Assembly (NCBI GenBank): GCA_037501455.1
Contig: CM074861.1
Coordinates: 100,913,001 to 100,977,000, forward strand
Direction: 5' to 3'
Source of the DNA: Lantana camara
Lineage: Eukaryota > Streptophyta > Magnoliopsida > Lamiales > Verbenaceae
DNA: 64,000 nt
The notes beneath the pieces are model-generated. The model was not told the DNA's origin and ran no database searches. It saw only the letters and a list, made by a program, of their open reading frames with translations. How positions within the stretch are numbered: the stretch's first letter is position 1; the number at the start of each line of letters is the position of its first letter. A program made the translations under genes and the position numbers. This document shows, piece by piece, positions 33,477 to 46,193 of this stretch.

Positions 33477-35381
33477 CTAAATATCTTCAAAATCAGTTTC
33501 CTCAAAACTATCCACACTAATTATTGGTCCCCCTTCACGAGTCCACATAATAGGTTCAGCTTCATTGATTGGAATGTCGCTGCTTGTTTTGCTTTGCAAA
33601 ATGGTGTCCACACCATCATCTGACAATTCTTTTCCATCGTCAAACCTATCTCTGGCCTTTGTTTTGATCACAACTTGCCAATCTTTTTCAGTTGGATCCT
33701 GTACATAAAATACTTGCTCTACTTGAGAGGCAAGAGCAAAAGGCTCATTTTGACGCTTTATCTTTTCAAAATTGGCCAGCGTGAATCCATCGTCATCAAT
33801 TTTGACTCTATTCCCCTTTGATACCCAATCACAATCAAATAGTACAACTTTCCTACCACCTGTATAGTCTAACTGAATTATATCCCTTAGGACTCCATAG
33901 TATGTTAACTCTTGAAGGATAGGTCTCATATCCTTTTTGCTTGCAAAACTCGTTGTATGGGCATTCACCATTACTCCACTATTTTGAGTTTTTCTTCTTC
34001 TCTCAACTTCTTTGGTATGGAATCTGAAACCGTTCACTTTATATCCCTTGTATCTTGTTCCAACAGGAATTGGTCCCCGTGCGAGTTTTTTTATGTCATT
34101 TAACCTTACATCATCTTCGCTGAAACTTTGTTCTTCAACCTATAATAATAGATATACGTATATACATTAAAAAATAAAAAAGGGAAAATAGCAACTAATA
34201 ATAAACTTAGACAACACTTACACGTTCCCTAAACCAAGAAGCAAAGGAATCACTATGAATTCGCTTGATTTCATGTTCTCTCAAGCGATGCTTTTTACGC
34301 CTAACTTGAGCTTCATGTTCACTACATAAAAGGCCAAAAAAAAAAAAAAAATTTACATTACATACTTGACAAATAAAAAGATATATTCAGATGTAAATGT
34401 AAAAATAATTAGTCACTGAAGTAACTTACTCTCTATATGGTTCAATGTCATCACAGTTGAATAGGACATAACGATGTGCTTTTGTTAGTTGCTCATTATC
34501 TAACACAATCGGCTTTCCTTTCCATAATGGACACCCAACTATTGAGAAAATATCAATGCCTTCACTATTTGTTGCACACCCACTATCATCATTTCGACTT
34601 GCTCGATTAAACCTTGTTTCAATCTTTTCATCAAAGTATGAAGCACAAAATGATAAACATTCCTCTGCCAAGTATCCCTCTGCAATAGAGCCTTCCGGCC
34701 TAGCTCTATTACGTACATAAGATTTCAAAGTACTCAAATACCTGAAATAAGAAAAAATTAAGTATTAAGGAGTTCAGTAGAGTATCTGAAATAATAACAG
34801 AAATATAAATTAAATTGGATAATAAGAAGATTTATGCTAACCTTTCGATGGGGTACATCCAGCGATAATGAACGGGTCCAGCTAGTTTTGCCTCAGTAAC
34901 CATGTGTACAGTCAAATGTACCATGATATCGAAGAATGATGGAGGGAAGATCTTTTCTAATTGGCATAGGATGATTGCAATCTCTTTCTCCAATCGAGCT
35001 AAATCACTATGATGCAATGTTTTCGAACACAAGTCTCTGAAGTAATGACTCAAATGGATCAACACTTTACGCACAGGCCCCGGTAACAGTTTACGCAAAG
35101 ACAGAGGTAGTAACTGTTGCATTAAAATGTGACTATCATGACTCTTAAGACCAAATATCTTCGGGGGTTTTTCATGCACACACCTCGATATATTCGAAGC
35201 ATATCCATCTGGAACTTTAATGCTTTTAAGAAGCCTACAAAATCTTTCTTTTTCTCGTTTATCTAGTGTAAAAGATGCAGCTGGTAGCCATTCTTGTCCA
35301 TGTTCATCTAGAAAGGGATGGAGTTTCGATCTTATCCCCATTTTTTTCAAATCTAAACGTGCATTGTAATTATCTTTTGTA
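33477..35381 (-). pseudogene. TNPD-like CACTA transposase, C-terminal half only
   Basis: Minus-strand exons carry, in order, TKDNYNARLDLKKMGIRSKL at the truncated 5' end, a DUF4218 domain (FPPSFFDIMVHLTVHMVTEA, GPVHYRWMYPIERL; about 34840-35350), its continuation (about 34430-34737), a small exon near 34222-34324, and a DUF4216 domain (GVLRDIIQLDYTGGRKVVLF and VKIDDDGFTLANFE; about 33500-34000). The upstream TNP2/Transposase_21 catalytic domain is missing, so it cannot catalyse transposition. Confidence 0.8.
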
Positions 35382-35463
35382 TATCGTTACAATTCAGCAT
35401 GCTCACTAGTTCTCTGTTTTACCATTTAGGTCGTAGATTCTGTGATTCTCTACGTGTTTTGAA

Positions 35464-38400
35464 ATGGCAACCAAAAACCCTCTTGTATCGATCCTCGAGT
35501 CAAACAAGTTGACTGGTCCCAACTATTCTGATTGGCTGAGGAATCTAAAAATCATTTTAGATTCTGAGAAGAGAACTTATGTTCTCTTCGAAGGGGAGCC
35601 CAGTCCCGAAGGGGAGGCTCCCACTCGGGCCGAGCGGGATGCGATTCAGAAGTGGAAGGATGATAATCTCCAAGCCCGTTGCCTTATGTTGGCTAACATG
35701 TCTCCGGACTAGCAAAGACAACATGAGGCCATGGAATTTGCTTGGGAGATTTACGACCACTTAGAGCAACTTTACCGCCCTCATGAACGTGTTACAAGGT
35801 ATAACACTTCAAAGGAATTGTTCCACTTGAGAATGAGGGAAGGTTCAAGTGTCCATGAATATGGACTCAAGTTTCTTGCCCTTACTGAGAAACTTGCTTC
35901 CATGGACATGCCACTAAAAGATGAGCTTTCAGTGGATCTGTTGCTAGCTTCGCTCCCACCATCATTCAACCCATTTGTCCTTAACTTCAACATGAATCAT
36001 GCTGGTGCTACTGTAGCTGAGCTGATTAGTCAGCTTGTGACTGCTGAAAGCACGATCAAGAAGGACAATAAGGTTTTGATGGTGAATGCTCCATCTTCCT
36101 CTTCTGGGCCTTCTAAAGGTAAGGGCAAGAAAGCCCAAAAGAAGAAGAAGAAACCCCTTAGGTCCACTGGTGGCATTTCGAAGGAGAAGGCCCAAAAGAA
36201 AAAGCGTGATCAGAAAGAGGATGTTTACTTCCATTGTGGCAAAGCGGGACATTGGAGGAGAAACTGCCCAGAGTACAAGGCTACTCTAAAGAAAGGTATT
36301 TTTCTCGTTGAAGTAAATTTTTCTATTAATTCTAGTTCTTGGGTACTTGATACCGGTTGTGGAACTCATATCTGTAATGATGTACAGATGCTAAGTGAAA
36401 TCCAACAACTCAAAGAAGGAGAATGTGTCTTGAAGATCGGCGATGGCTCAAACGTTGAAGCTCGAGCTTTAGGCACAATTAGATTAGATTTAGGTAGTTT
36501 TGAGTTAGTATTAAATAAAGTCCTTTATGTACCGAGCATTATTCGTAATATAATTTCAGTTCCAATATTAGATTGTGAAGGTTATGAAACTTATATTAAG
36601 AATGGTAAATACTTTATCAAACGGAACAACTCTTCCGTTCATATCGGTACTCTAAGTAATGGACTTTACCTAACTCAAAACATCAATATTATGAATATAC
36701 AACGAGAAGCAAAGCGTAAGAGAGATGACAAAGTTTCAGCTTCCTTATGGCACGCTAGATTAGGACACATTTCCAAGAACAGAATTAGCAAGATAAACAC
36801 TTTAGGATCATTCTCTGAAAATGATCTTAAGGAGTTAACTTCTTGCGAATCCTGTCTCAAAGGAAAAATGTCCAAAGTCCCTTTTAAAGGAACTGTGGAA
36901 CGTGCCACTAAGGTTTTGGATTTGATCCATACTGATGTTTGTGGACCGCTTAGTGTAAGCACTAGAAACAATCATCAGTACTTCATAACCTTTACTGATG
37001 ACTTTAGTCGGTATGGTTATGTATACTTAATGAAGTATAAATCTGAAGCTTTTGAGAAATTCTTAGAATTGCAAAAGGAGGTTGAGAACCAAACTGGTCA
37101 CAAGATCAAAGCACTTCGATCTGATCGAGGAGGCGAGTATCTTAGTGAAGAATTCCTTAATCATCTCAAAGATAATGGGATCATCTCTCAGTGGACTCCT
37201 CCGGGAACTCCTCAGCTTAATGGAGTTTCTGAGAGAAGGAATCGAACCCTACTTGATATGGTTCGTTCCATGATGAGTTTCACTGACTTACCACCTTCTT
37301 TCTGGGGTTATGCCCTAGAAAGTGCAGCAAAGGTTCTGAATCTAGTTCCCTTTAAGTCAGTCCCCAAAACGCCCTATGAAATGTGGCATGGTGAAATCCC
37401 TAGTTACTCTTACTTAAGAATTTGGGGTTGTCCTGCTTACGTGAAGAGGACAGTGGGAGATAAGTTAGAATCTCGTTCTAACTTATGCTACTTTGTAGGT
37501 TATCCTAAGGAATCTATAGGATACTACTTCTATGATCAATCTGAGCAAAAGGTGTTTGTTTCCAGAAAAGCCACTTTTCTTGAGGAACCGTTCCTTAAAG
37601 AAAAGAAAGGAAAGATCATAGAATTAGAAGAAGTACAAAGTAACCCCACGCCACCCACTGAAGAAATGTCCCCTACTGATCAATCACAACCAATCACGAA
37701 TTTCGATACACATGTAAATCCTCCTCTAAGGCGTTCTGAACGCACTCCTAGACAGCCGGAGAGATGGTATGGATTCTTCCATGAAATCTCTCAAAAGGAT
37801 AATGATCCTTCATCATATGAGGAGGCACTTTCAGATTCTGACTCTGAACAGTGGATAGAAGCCATGAAATCCGAAATGGACTCCATGAACTCCAACCAAG
37901 TTTGGACCTTGGTAGATTTGCCTGATGGGGTCAAACCCTTAGGTTGCAAATGGATCTTTAAGAGAAAGCTTGGAGTTGATGGAAGCATTGCAGCCTACAA
38001 AGCAAGACTGGTTGCAAAAGGATTCACTCAAAGACCCGGCGTGGACTTTGATGAAACCTTTTCACCAGTTGCAATGCAAAAGTCCATTCGAATCATGTTT
38101 GCCATTGCTGCATATTATGACTATGAGATATGGCAAATGGATGTGAAAACTGCCTTTCTCAATGGTGACATTGACAAAGACATTTATATGGAGCAACCCA
38201 TAGGTTTCACATTCAGTGGGAGTGAGCAAAAGGTTTGCAAACTCCAAAGATCAATCTATGGATTGAAACAGGCTTCTAGGAATTGGAACATTCGATTTGA
38301 TGAATCGGTCAAAGCGTTTGGCTTCATCCAAATTTCGAATGAATCATGTGTGTATAGAAAGGAATTGGAGACCTCAGTGCAATTCTTAGTACTTTATGTT

Positions 38401-39384
38401 GATGACATCCTTCTTATTGGGAATTCGAAGGATGACATGAAAGTGACTAAGATATGGTTATTGAACCAATTCGAGATGAAAGATCTTGGCGATGCGTCCT
38501 ATATCCTTGGAATTAAAATCTATAGAGATAGATCTAGAAGGTTAATAGGACTATCACAGTCGATGTACATTGACAAAGTATTGAAGAGATTCAATATGGA
38601 GTCAGCAAAGGTTAAGAACCTTCCTATGAGTGCAGGAACATGTCTTTCAAAGAAGATGTGTCCTAAGACTAACCTTGAGAAGGAAAGAATGACTCATACA
38701 TCTTATGCGTCAGCAATAGGTAGCATAATGTATGTAATGTTATGTACTCGACCGGATGTGGCTTATGCACTTAGTGTGACAAGTCGTTTCCAAACTGACC
38801 CTGGAGATGGTCACTGGGCTGCCGTGAAGAATATTCTTAAGTACTTGAAAAGTACTAAAGATTTATTCTTAGTTTACGGAGGTTAGAAAGATCTTACTGT
38901 CGAAGGATACTGCGATGCAAGCTTTGCATCAGACTTAGATGATTTTAAGTCAATGTCAGGATACATTTTCTACCTAAACGGCGGAGCAGTGAGTTGGAAG
39001 AGTTCCAAGCAAACTACCACTGCGGATTCGACCACTGAGGTCGAATACTTAGCTGCAAATGATGCAGCTAAGGAAGGTGTTTGGATTAGAAACTTCATTC
39101 AAGAGTTGAATGTTGTTCCTAGCATGAAAGACCCCATTACTGTGTTTTGTGACAACACTGGGGCGGTTGCTCAAGCAAGAGAACCAAGATCTCACCAACG
39201 GACCAAGCACATTATGAGGAAGTATCACCTAATCCGTGATATTATCAAAAGAGGAGATGTGCAAATCGAGAGGGTCACATCAACAGAGAACGTGGAAGAT
39301 CCACTTACTAAACCCCTTAGTCGAGAAGCTTTCCAAGGTCATCTTCAGAAGATGGGACTTAGAGTAACTTTAGAATGGCTTTGA
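35464..39384 (+). pseudogene. Inner copia gag-pol polyprotein with two in-frame amber codons
   Basis: One frame of 1306 codons from MATKNPLV, interrupted only at 35710-35712 (TAG, early gag) and 38884-38886 (TAG, before RNase H). Domains in order: gag (to about 36150); a zinc knuckle near 36230 whose first Cys is Tyr (YFHCGKAGHWRRNC); aspartic protease WVLDTGCGTH (~36350); pre-integrase HARLGHIS (~36755); integrase core with HTDVCGPL, TDDFSRYGYV and DRGGEYLSEEF (~36930-37160); RT with DVKTAFLNGDI and LYVDDILLIG (~38140-38420); RNase H and tail ([28 protein letters not shown]). No frameshift. It is nearly intact, consistent with the ~1% LTR difference, but as read it gives three separate products. 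Confidence 0.93.
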
Positions 39385-39385
39385 C

Positions 39386-39400
39386 GGGCAAGTGGGAGAT
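39386..39400 (+). other. Polypurine tract of inner copia
   Basis: GGGCAAGTGGGAGAT directly before the 3' LTR; identical to the outer element's tract. Confidence 0.9.
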
Positions 39401-40612
39401 TGTTAGGAATAGTGCCCTAGAAAGCCGATTGTATATCCGCTTTGTGCTTTTCCTTATTGTAATCACAGACAATCTTTGAATGAAATAACGAATTGAGGCA
39501 ACACTTCTTTATATGCTCTTGTTTGGTATGCGTTTACTTTTGCTGTGCATGTATGAGAACTCCCCTAATCCTGACGACTTTAGGACTCTACCATTTAGGT
39601 GAAATGGTTCATGAAACGAGCCCTATATCACATAAGTCATGATTAGTAAAATACTCCAAGCCGATGAGTCCTACAGACAGTGGGAGTGTCAACCTGATTC
39701 CTCTAAGGCTTGCTTGTGGGGTCACGCCCTTAAGAAGGACCACTTTGTTTCATGGAGGTGCAAAGTGTATAGTTGATACGTACGTGATACATGAGGGTGC
39801 TTACTTTAATAAATAAGTTCACTGAGGTGCCCCGTGTGAGAGCATTCCTAAATGGGAAAGGAAGTTTCTATTTCAGGAAATGGAAACTTCCAGATTAGGA
39901 AATATCTCACAAGTCATTGATGTGATTAATTGATCCTTAGACTTGAGGTTCCTTGTCACTTTATGAGTTAACTCTGTAGTCTTAGGTATAAGCTTTAAAG
40001 GGTGTCGCCTTAGACAACTGATTCAAGGCTTATGTTGGGGCTGCACAAGTGATTCATGAAAGTGAATGAGAATCAAGAAAGGACCTACACTTGCATTTGC
40101 AAGGTGATCTCTTATTGTGTAAGTCATTCATATGCCATATGAAGTCCTTGGCCAAGGCAGTAGATCAAGACATCAAGAAAAGGGTTTCTTGGATTGAGAT
40201 CAAATGGATATGAAATGCACTTAGCTTTAAGACCAGATTATTAGGGTTCTGATTATTCCCTTGCCCTAGATCTTGGTTGAGAGATAGTAAGTAGGAGGAT
40301 TGTATCTCACATGAATCAATGACTTAAAGGTTCTGTCGAATCCGAACATTCCAATTCAGCTAGGGGTTAAACACCTGTTGCTAGACTATGGTCGTTTAAT
40401 CTGTGGACTGATTAATTAATTAGTGAATTAATTAATTAGGGTCACTGCTAATTGAATTGAGAACCTAGAGGGTCACACACAACAACTTGGTTACATGAGT
40501 TGAGGCTTTAAAATGATTAAACGAGTTAATCGGGCCAAGAGGGTTCCACACGTGTGAAATCACACGTGTGGCTCACGTGAGTGACACGTGTCACACACGT
40601 GTGAATATATAC

Positions 40613-40657
<45 letters not shown>

Positions 40658-41372
40658 ATTAAATAATTAAATGTGTTAATTATTTAATAGACTTTGGTTT
40701 AATTTTGAATTAAAAAGAAAGTCTTATTTTGGAGAAAATAATCTAGTTAATTAATTACGAATTAATTAATTAGATAAAAATAAGTTATTTATTTTATAAT
40801 AAATAAAGTATAAAATTATCCAAAAATAGTTTGGATATTTTTAGCTCTCTTAAAAGTTGACTTGAATTAGAATTCAAAGTCAAAGTTGGAAAATACTTGA
40901 TGATCAAGTAATAGGAGAGAGAGGAACCAAATCCTTGTCCAACAAGGAATAGGTTCGGCTATCCCTCTCCCTTTCCTATATATAGGGGAGCTCATGCTCC
41001 CCTTTAGAGCTAATTGGCAATTCTTTTGGTTCATGTGTTGAACACCTTCCTTTCTCCAAGATAAACAAAACCCTAGGTTAAGCCTAAACACTAACTAGAG
41101 AACTAGCATCCTTACTAGTTAGATTGTGATCAAGTTGGTGGACTTTCTCTAGAGGCTTCAAGTTAGAAGTTTGAAGATTCGAGCTTTACCAAGGAGAGGG
41201 GATCAAGCCGCGAGAAGAGCGTTCTTGGGTGGCTTGAAACGCTTCAAGAAAGAACAAAAGAAAAGTAAGTTTTCTATCTTTACGAATTTGGTTACACGAT
41301 TGCGAGTTCAAGATCCCTTTTTGTTGGGAAAATTTTTAAATTCCGCTGCTTTCTGATTCGTGTTTTCCAACA
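39401..41372 (+). repeat. Inner copia 3' LTR (1972 bp)
   Basis: Collinear with 25058-27028 over its full length. Differences are mainly single substitutions plus the length of the (TA)n run. Confidence 0.95.
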
Positions 41373-41377
41373 CTAAC

Positions 41378-43967
41378 TCAAGCAAGTTCATGGCTTAATA
41401 CCTTTTATCTCAAAAGGAACTTTCTTGGTCATTTTACTTTTCTAAATAGGATTCGTAGACTGACAGCTGTCAAGTCGAAAAGACTCGACAATCAATCTTT
41501 GGATCTTATTCGGATAAAAGTGACCAAGACGTTGATGCCACGTAGAAGTTTTTCTTCTTAGATGGTAAGTCAAGCTTCTTTAATGTTAAACTTAAAATAG
41601 GTTTTTCATTGAGGTATAAAAGACCATCTTTTATTGTGCCAGAGCAAATAAACCTTTTTATTTTGCTTAACGGTAACCCTTTGTTCAAAACAATCAGTTA
41701 AACCACTAGTTATCAAATAACTTACAAAAATCAAATTTCTGTATATACGACACGTATAATGTAAAACCCTATTGCCAAAATACGACTTTATAGTCCTTAC
41801 TGCTAATACAATTACACTTGTATTATCCCCGACCAGTAGTTGTGTGTTAGCCGTTTTTCAAACTTCCTGGTTAGTTTGAATCTTCGCAACGAATTGTAAA
41901 TATGATTAGTTGATCTCAAGTTCACACACCAGGATTCTGGTGAATTTCCAACTAAACATACTTTCAACGGGTAAGATATCTTCATATCTTATCTAAACGG
42001 CGTAACAAACAGACAAACTAAGTATTTTGGATAACTTCCTTTTCCAATACCCGTTACCATCGAAATAGAAACACTTTTCCATTGTCGGATTTGACTTTCT
42101 ATTTCTGAACCTTAGATTGGGAACTTTTCCTTTTTCTTTATTCCACTTACTGGCCTTTTAGGCCGTGGATATTGATGTCTGATTAAGAGAACTTTTCCCT
42201 TAGTCTATATCATCCTTTCTGCCATATTGAGGTCGTTCATTGGTTTTATAAAAATTTAAAATTATTCTTGAACGTTCAAATGACTTAGGCAGAGAGTATA
42301 GGACCGTATCCTATCTATTAAGATTGTCTCTTTAAGCACAAAGGCTTTCAATCTCGTTCAGATTAGCTATCATATTCATAATATGATTCTGAAATAGTGA
42401 TCCTTCAAACATCTTTAACTGACAACCGTTTTCATGGCTCGTACCTTCGTACGACTCTGTCTTCAACGCATGTTCTTATCAGTGGACATCTCATGCGTCT
42501 GATGCTCAAGAACTTTTAAGACAGATGTCAGGATATAAGACTAGCCAGATCATCATACTTGATCCATTTAGAATAAACGTCTTTCTAATCCTGACTGGTT
42601 GCAGTTTCCGAAATTTTCGGATAAGATTCAGTGAGTACGTAAACTTTCGTGTCTCAACGCGATGTCAAGATTCATTTCCTAATCAGCATAGTTGAACCCT
42701 TACTAGCCTATTTCCTTATACACATACAGTTTGGAGTGGGTTAAGAGAGATCGTAATTATAAAACTGAAATAAATAAATAAATGCAAGTTATGATTATGT
42801 ATTTCACTTTCTTCTGCGTCTAACCAATAAATGAAATCCACGTAAGCATTTTGATTTACGCAATGGTGACTTAACTAACTGCAGTTGACTCCCCGGAGGC
42901 GAGGTCGAAAACCGCTTAGAAAAGCAAGAACTATTCTTAATTAACATGTCATCTAGACAACTCTTACCAAACAATGTTAATTCGCCACGTCAACCTTTGG
43001 CCTCTAAGTAAATGTAACAGAGCTCCGAAGGGAGGTTAATACATTACTCAGTCAAGTGTGCACCATTACCTAGAAGTCCGTACGAGTAGGTCAAGACACT
43101 CCACGGAGCCGTGGTCAAGCTGACTTTCCCGTATTTCAATCTATCCGTAGAAGTCTAATCTTATATACCGTGAATACATACCCGCCGAAGGGAGTAGTAT
43201 ATATTCACTATATTATAGACGGGTAATGGAGGCCGTGAGAATCCAACTCTTTTCATCTCGCTCCCACTTGAATTTTTAAAAGGTGTGAATTATCTTTTGA
43301 TTATTTAATAATCACTTTTGGCGTCTTATTGTTGGGAGTAATTAATCTAATTAATACCCTCCCACTAGGATTACCAAATCATATTTATAATCCTAATAAT
43401 ATTTTAAGGTAATTTAATAACTATTTATTAATTAGGCCGAAAAATATTAATTCAATTATGCATCTCGTCTAATCTCTATTAAACAATACTATTTAATCAT
43501 ATTAAATAAAATATACATAATTGTAAATAACATAATATCTCATATTATCATGATCATGCCATAAAATAAAATAATTAAGCATGCTTTCATATAATTATCA
43601 CATAATTATCATGCTTAAAATTTTAAATGACACAAAATAATTATGCCATAAATTAAATCAATTAAGCATGCTGTTATAATTATCACATAATTATCATGCT
43701 TAAAATAAATGGCATAAAGTAAACATGTTATAAATAAATTATCTCATAATTTAAATCATGTTTACTGATTCGGTAATTAACCAGGAAGATTATTGAAATC
43801 GATTCCCAGAAAATTACTATTCCACGTAAATTCCCAGGAAACACTGGAGGGGTCACAACGGTCCCACTTAAAAACCAGCCTCCTTTGACAGAATTTACGT
43901 GCACAGTAACAGATTTAAAATTATGCATCGCATGCATCATATCAATGCATGTATATATCTAGAGCAC
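41378..43967 (-). other. Remainder of outer copia interior (leader, gag and protease region), decayed
   Basis: Continues the outer element beyond the inner insertion. The only coding remnant I recognise is the pre-integrase piece at 41506-41688. The part near the primer site (about 43300-43960) is AT-rich leader. Confidence 0.6.
41506..41688 (-). pseudogene. Decayed copia protease/pre-integrase linker fragment
   Basis: FICSGTIKDGLLYLNEKPIL resembles the stretch just before the pre-integrase zinc-binding region in copia polyproteins. Its position opposite the integrase fragment at 24728-25027 shows the inner element split the outer integrase region. Confidence 0.6.
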
Positions 43968-43980
43968 GGCTCTGATACCA
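43968..43980 (-). other. Primer-binding site of outer copia
   Basis: TGGTATCAGAGCC on the minus strand, two bases from the 5' LTR end. Confidence 0.93.
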
Positions 43981-43982
43981 GT

Positions 43983-46193
43983 TGCTGGGAGGCGGGCCCA
44001 TAACAGTAGCGGTCCGGGACCACATTTAAAATTTTTTTTATTATAATATAAGTATTAAAATATTTCTAAAACATTTTAATACAAAGCGGAAGACTTAGCC
44101 GGATCTACTCAAGTATATACATGCAATTGATAATAAATTTTAAATCACTTAAGCAGATAAATATCTAACATGCATTTAACACTTAAGAGCACATAATTTA
44201 TCATGCTTAAAATAAAACAACTGTAAAATATTACCGTACTACAAACATGGCTATCTAACGGCATTTTTCCAGCTCCTTGCCCTTTCGTGAGACCGGCAGA
44301 GCTTCCCTGCAATATCCCCAGGGACACCCTCGGAGTGTGGGCTCCGAAAGTATTTCTCTAAATACTTAGAGAAAATAAACTTTAAACTAGAAAACCCTTT
44401 TCAGGGTTTATTCTCCCGAAATTAGGCGTTTTATACAAACACCTAATGAAAATTAATTCCAAAATAAATCGGAATTAACTAGGAGAAAATGGGACTTGAT
44501 TTCAAAGCCAAAAATTGGCCAAAACCATCCCAAAAATGTTATGAGAAATGAGGGAGGGGGTCAGCCTATTTATAGGCAACAACCCGAGGGCAAAACGGTC
44601 ATTTTTCACATAAATTGAAGGGCATTTTGGTCATTTGGAAACCGTGTCCAAACCGCGTCACAATCCGACCAATCCGATCATGCCACGTGGTAGAACTCTC
44701 CGCCGCGGACACAACGCCGCCAACCACGCGCCGACACGTGGCAGCACGCGCCCCCACGCACCGCCACAAGTCGGCCAAGTGGTTGGCGCGTGTTCAACCG
44801 CGTGACCTCACCAGACGCCGACAGGTGTCCGGGTCTGGTCCTACCCGGACCGGACCCGGTTTGACCCTATCCGAATAGGGTCTGACCCTATTCGTTTGAC
44901 CCGCTTTGACCGACCCGTTTCCAGACCAAATCTGGACCGTTACATCATGTCTACGTGGCGCAATCCCGGCCGTCCACTTGGCGCGCCACGCGGCGCCTAG
45001 TCAGCGCCACCTGGGACCCGCCTGCTGACGTGGCATGCCACGTGTACTGCCATGTCAGCTGCCGCGTCATCACCGAATTCCTCTTTTTTTTTTTTCGATG
45101 AAAATTTTATTTTCTCCAAAATAAAATTCCGGGCATTTCCAACTCTTTGGAACTTTAATTTATTTTCTTAAAATAAATTCCTTGGCTATTTTCAAACACT
45201 TTGAAAATCCATTTCTCTTTCTCCTTTTAATATTTTCTCTTTGGGTTTTCAATTGGGGCTTACAGTGGGACCTGCAGGACTAATTAATTTTAGCTCCAAA
45301 CGGATTAATATATTATCATCCCATGATAATAATTAATTACCGTTTAACAATATTTAATTCCACTAAATAAATATTGTTGAACTCTAAAATTAATTAAATT
45401 ATTCACGAATTTCTCGATCTAGAATAATTTCACATTTTACTCCTCCATGTAGATATCCATGAAAAATAAATTGCAACTACTATCATTTATTTTTCATCTC
45501 TAATTTGAAATTTATTGATTCGCCTTAAGTTCAAATTCTCTGTATGTGAAACACATTCAACATACAACTTCGGTGACGTTATCACGCGAAGTGCTTTGGC
45601 CAAAGTCTTAATTCGAACTTTTGTAAATCTATTTCAAAGATATCTCTTACCTTCCAGCAAGGCCACAGATTCCTCGATCAATATAACTCTTTAGCACATT
45701 TCATGTTGTCACCGAATCATACAAAGTATTTTGGCCACCCGTTACCGAGACCTCACTTCGAGTATGTTACAGTGACTAACACTACATGCCTAAAGCCGAA
45801 ATATTATCAGGATTAAGAGTACAATGCTTCCTGAGATTTTATTCATTTTAGATAGCAGTATAAAATGAATAATCTCAGTGGTCCAGTTCGATGTTTCCAA
45901 TCCTATTGAAAATCATCAACGTGTTATAATTGGAATCACCATTCCCTATGATGAAAGACTAATCATCTTATATAACCACGTTATAGTCTTGATAAGAACA
46001 TATTCTTATCTTGCCGACTAGAACTTTAATGACACGTGATTTCGGTATTCAAAGTCTTTTCCTATGAAACACATTTCATATGAGAATACCACCACACGTC
46101 ATTAATTATTAATATGTGAAATACTCACAGCTTGCTATAAATTCAGTTTAATTAATTCAATCAAATTGAATTTTCAGGGCACTATTCCCAACA
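43983..46193 (-). repeat. Outer copia 5' LTR (2211 bp)
   Basis: Direct repeat of 20589-22786. It carries a 21-bp insertion around 44871-44891 that creates a perfect 8-bp-stem hairpin at 44863-44882. TATA box at 44565-44574 on the minus strand. Confidence 0.93.

Larger units (their letters stand above)
29213..35381 (-). mobile_element. CACTA (En/Spm) transposon, truncated at its right end
   Basis: The left terminus is CACTACTAGAAAA at 29213-29225, followed by ~600 bp of sub-terminal repeats of GTGACGC and its complement. Two minus-strand genes follow, TNPA-like then TNPD-like. Coding similarity stops at about 35381 inside TNPD, and no matching right terminus is found before the copia gag start at 35464. 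The catalytic transposase part and one end are therefore lost. Confidence 0.85.
25058..41372 (+). mobile_element. Inner Ty1/copia retrotransposon, plus strand
   Basis: Flanked by the 5-bp duplication CTAAC (25053-25057 and 41373-41377). LTRs of 1971 and 1972 bp differ at about 18-20 positions by eye (~1%). Primer site, long leader, a gag-pol frame with two stops, polypurine tract and 3' LTR are all present. It inserted between the pre-integrase and integrase-core regions of the outer element. Its size is inflated by a CACTA fragment in the leader. Confidence 0.95.
20589..46193 (-). mobile_element. Outer Ty1/copia retrotransposon, minus strand, split by a nested element
   Basis: Flanked by the 5-bp duplication AATAT (20584-20588 and 46194-46198). 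Two long LTRs in direct orientation (20589-22786 and 43983-46193), a primer site complementary to initiator Met tRNA next to the right LTR, and a polypurine tract next to the left LTR give minus-strand orientation. About 4.9 kb of its own interior remains, interrupted by the inner element at 25058-41372. I count roughly 26 substitutions between the LTRs, about 1.2%. Confidence 0.93.

Noticed and set aside
35401..35463. CACTAG near 35402 as the missing right CACTA terminus
   Set aside because: A right terminus must read as the inverse of CACTACTAGAAAA; this does not match and is in the wrong orientation.
20589..46193. A segmental duplication or giant transposable unit explaining the 2.2-kb direct repeats
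   Set aside because: Primer site, polypurine tract, TG...CA ends and 5-bp target duplications identify them as LTRs of one nested copia element.
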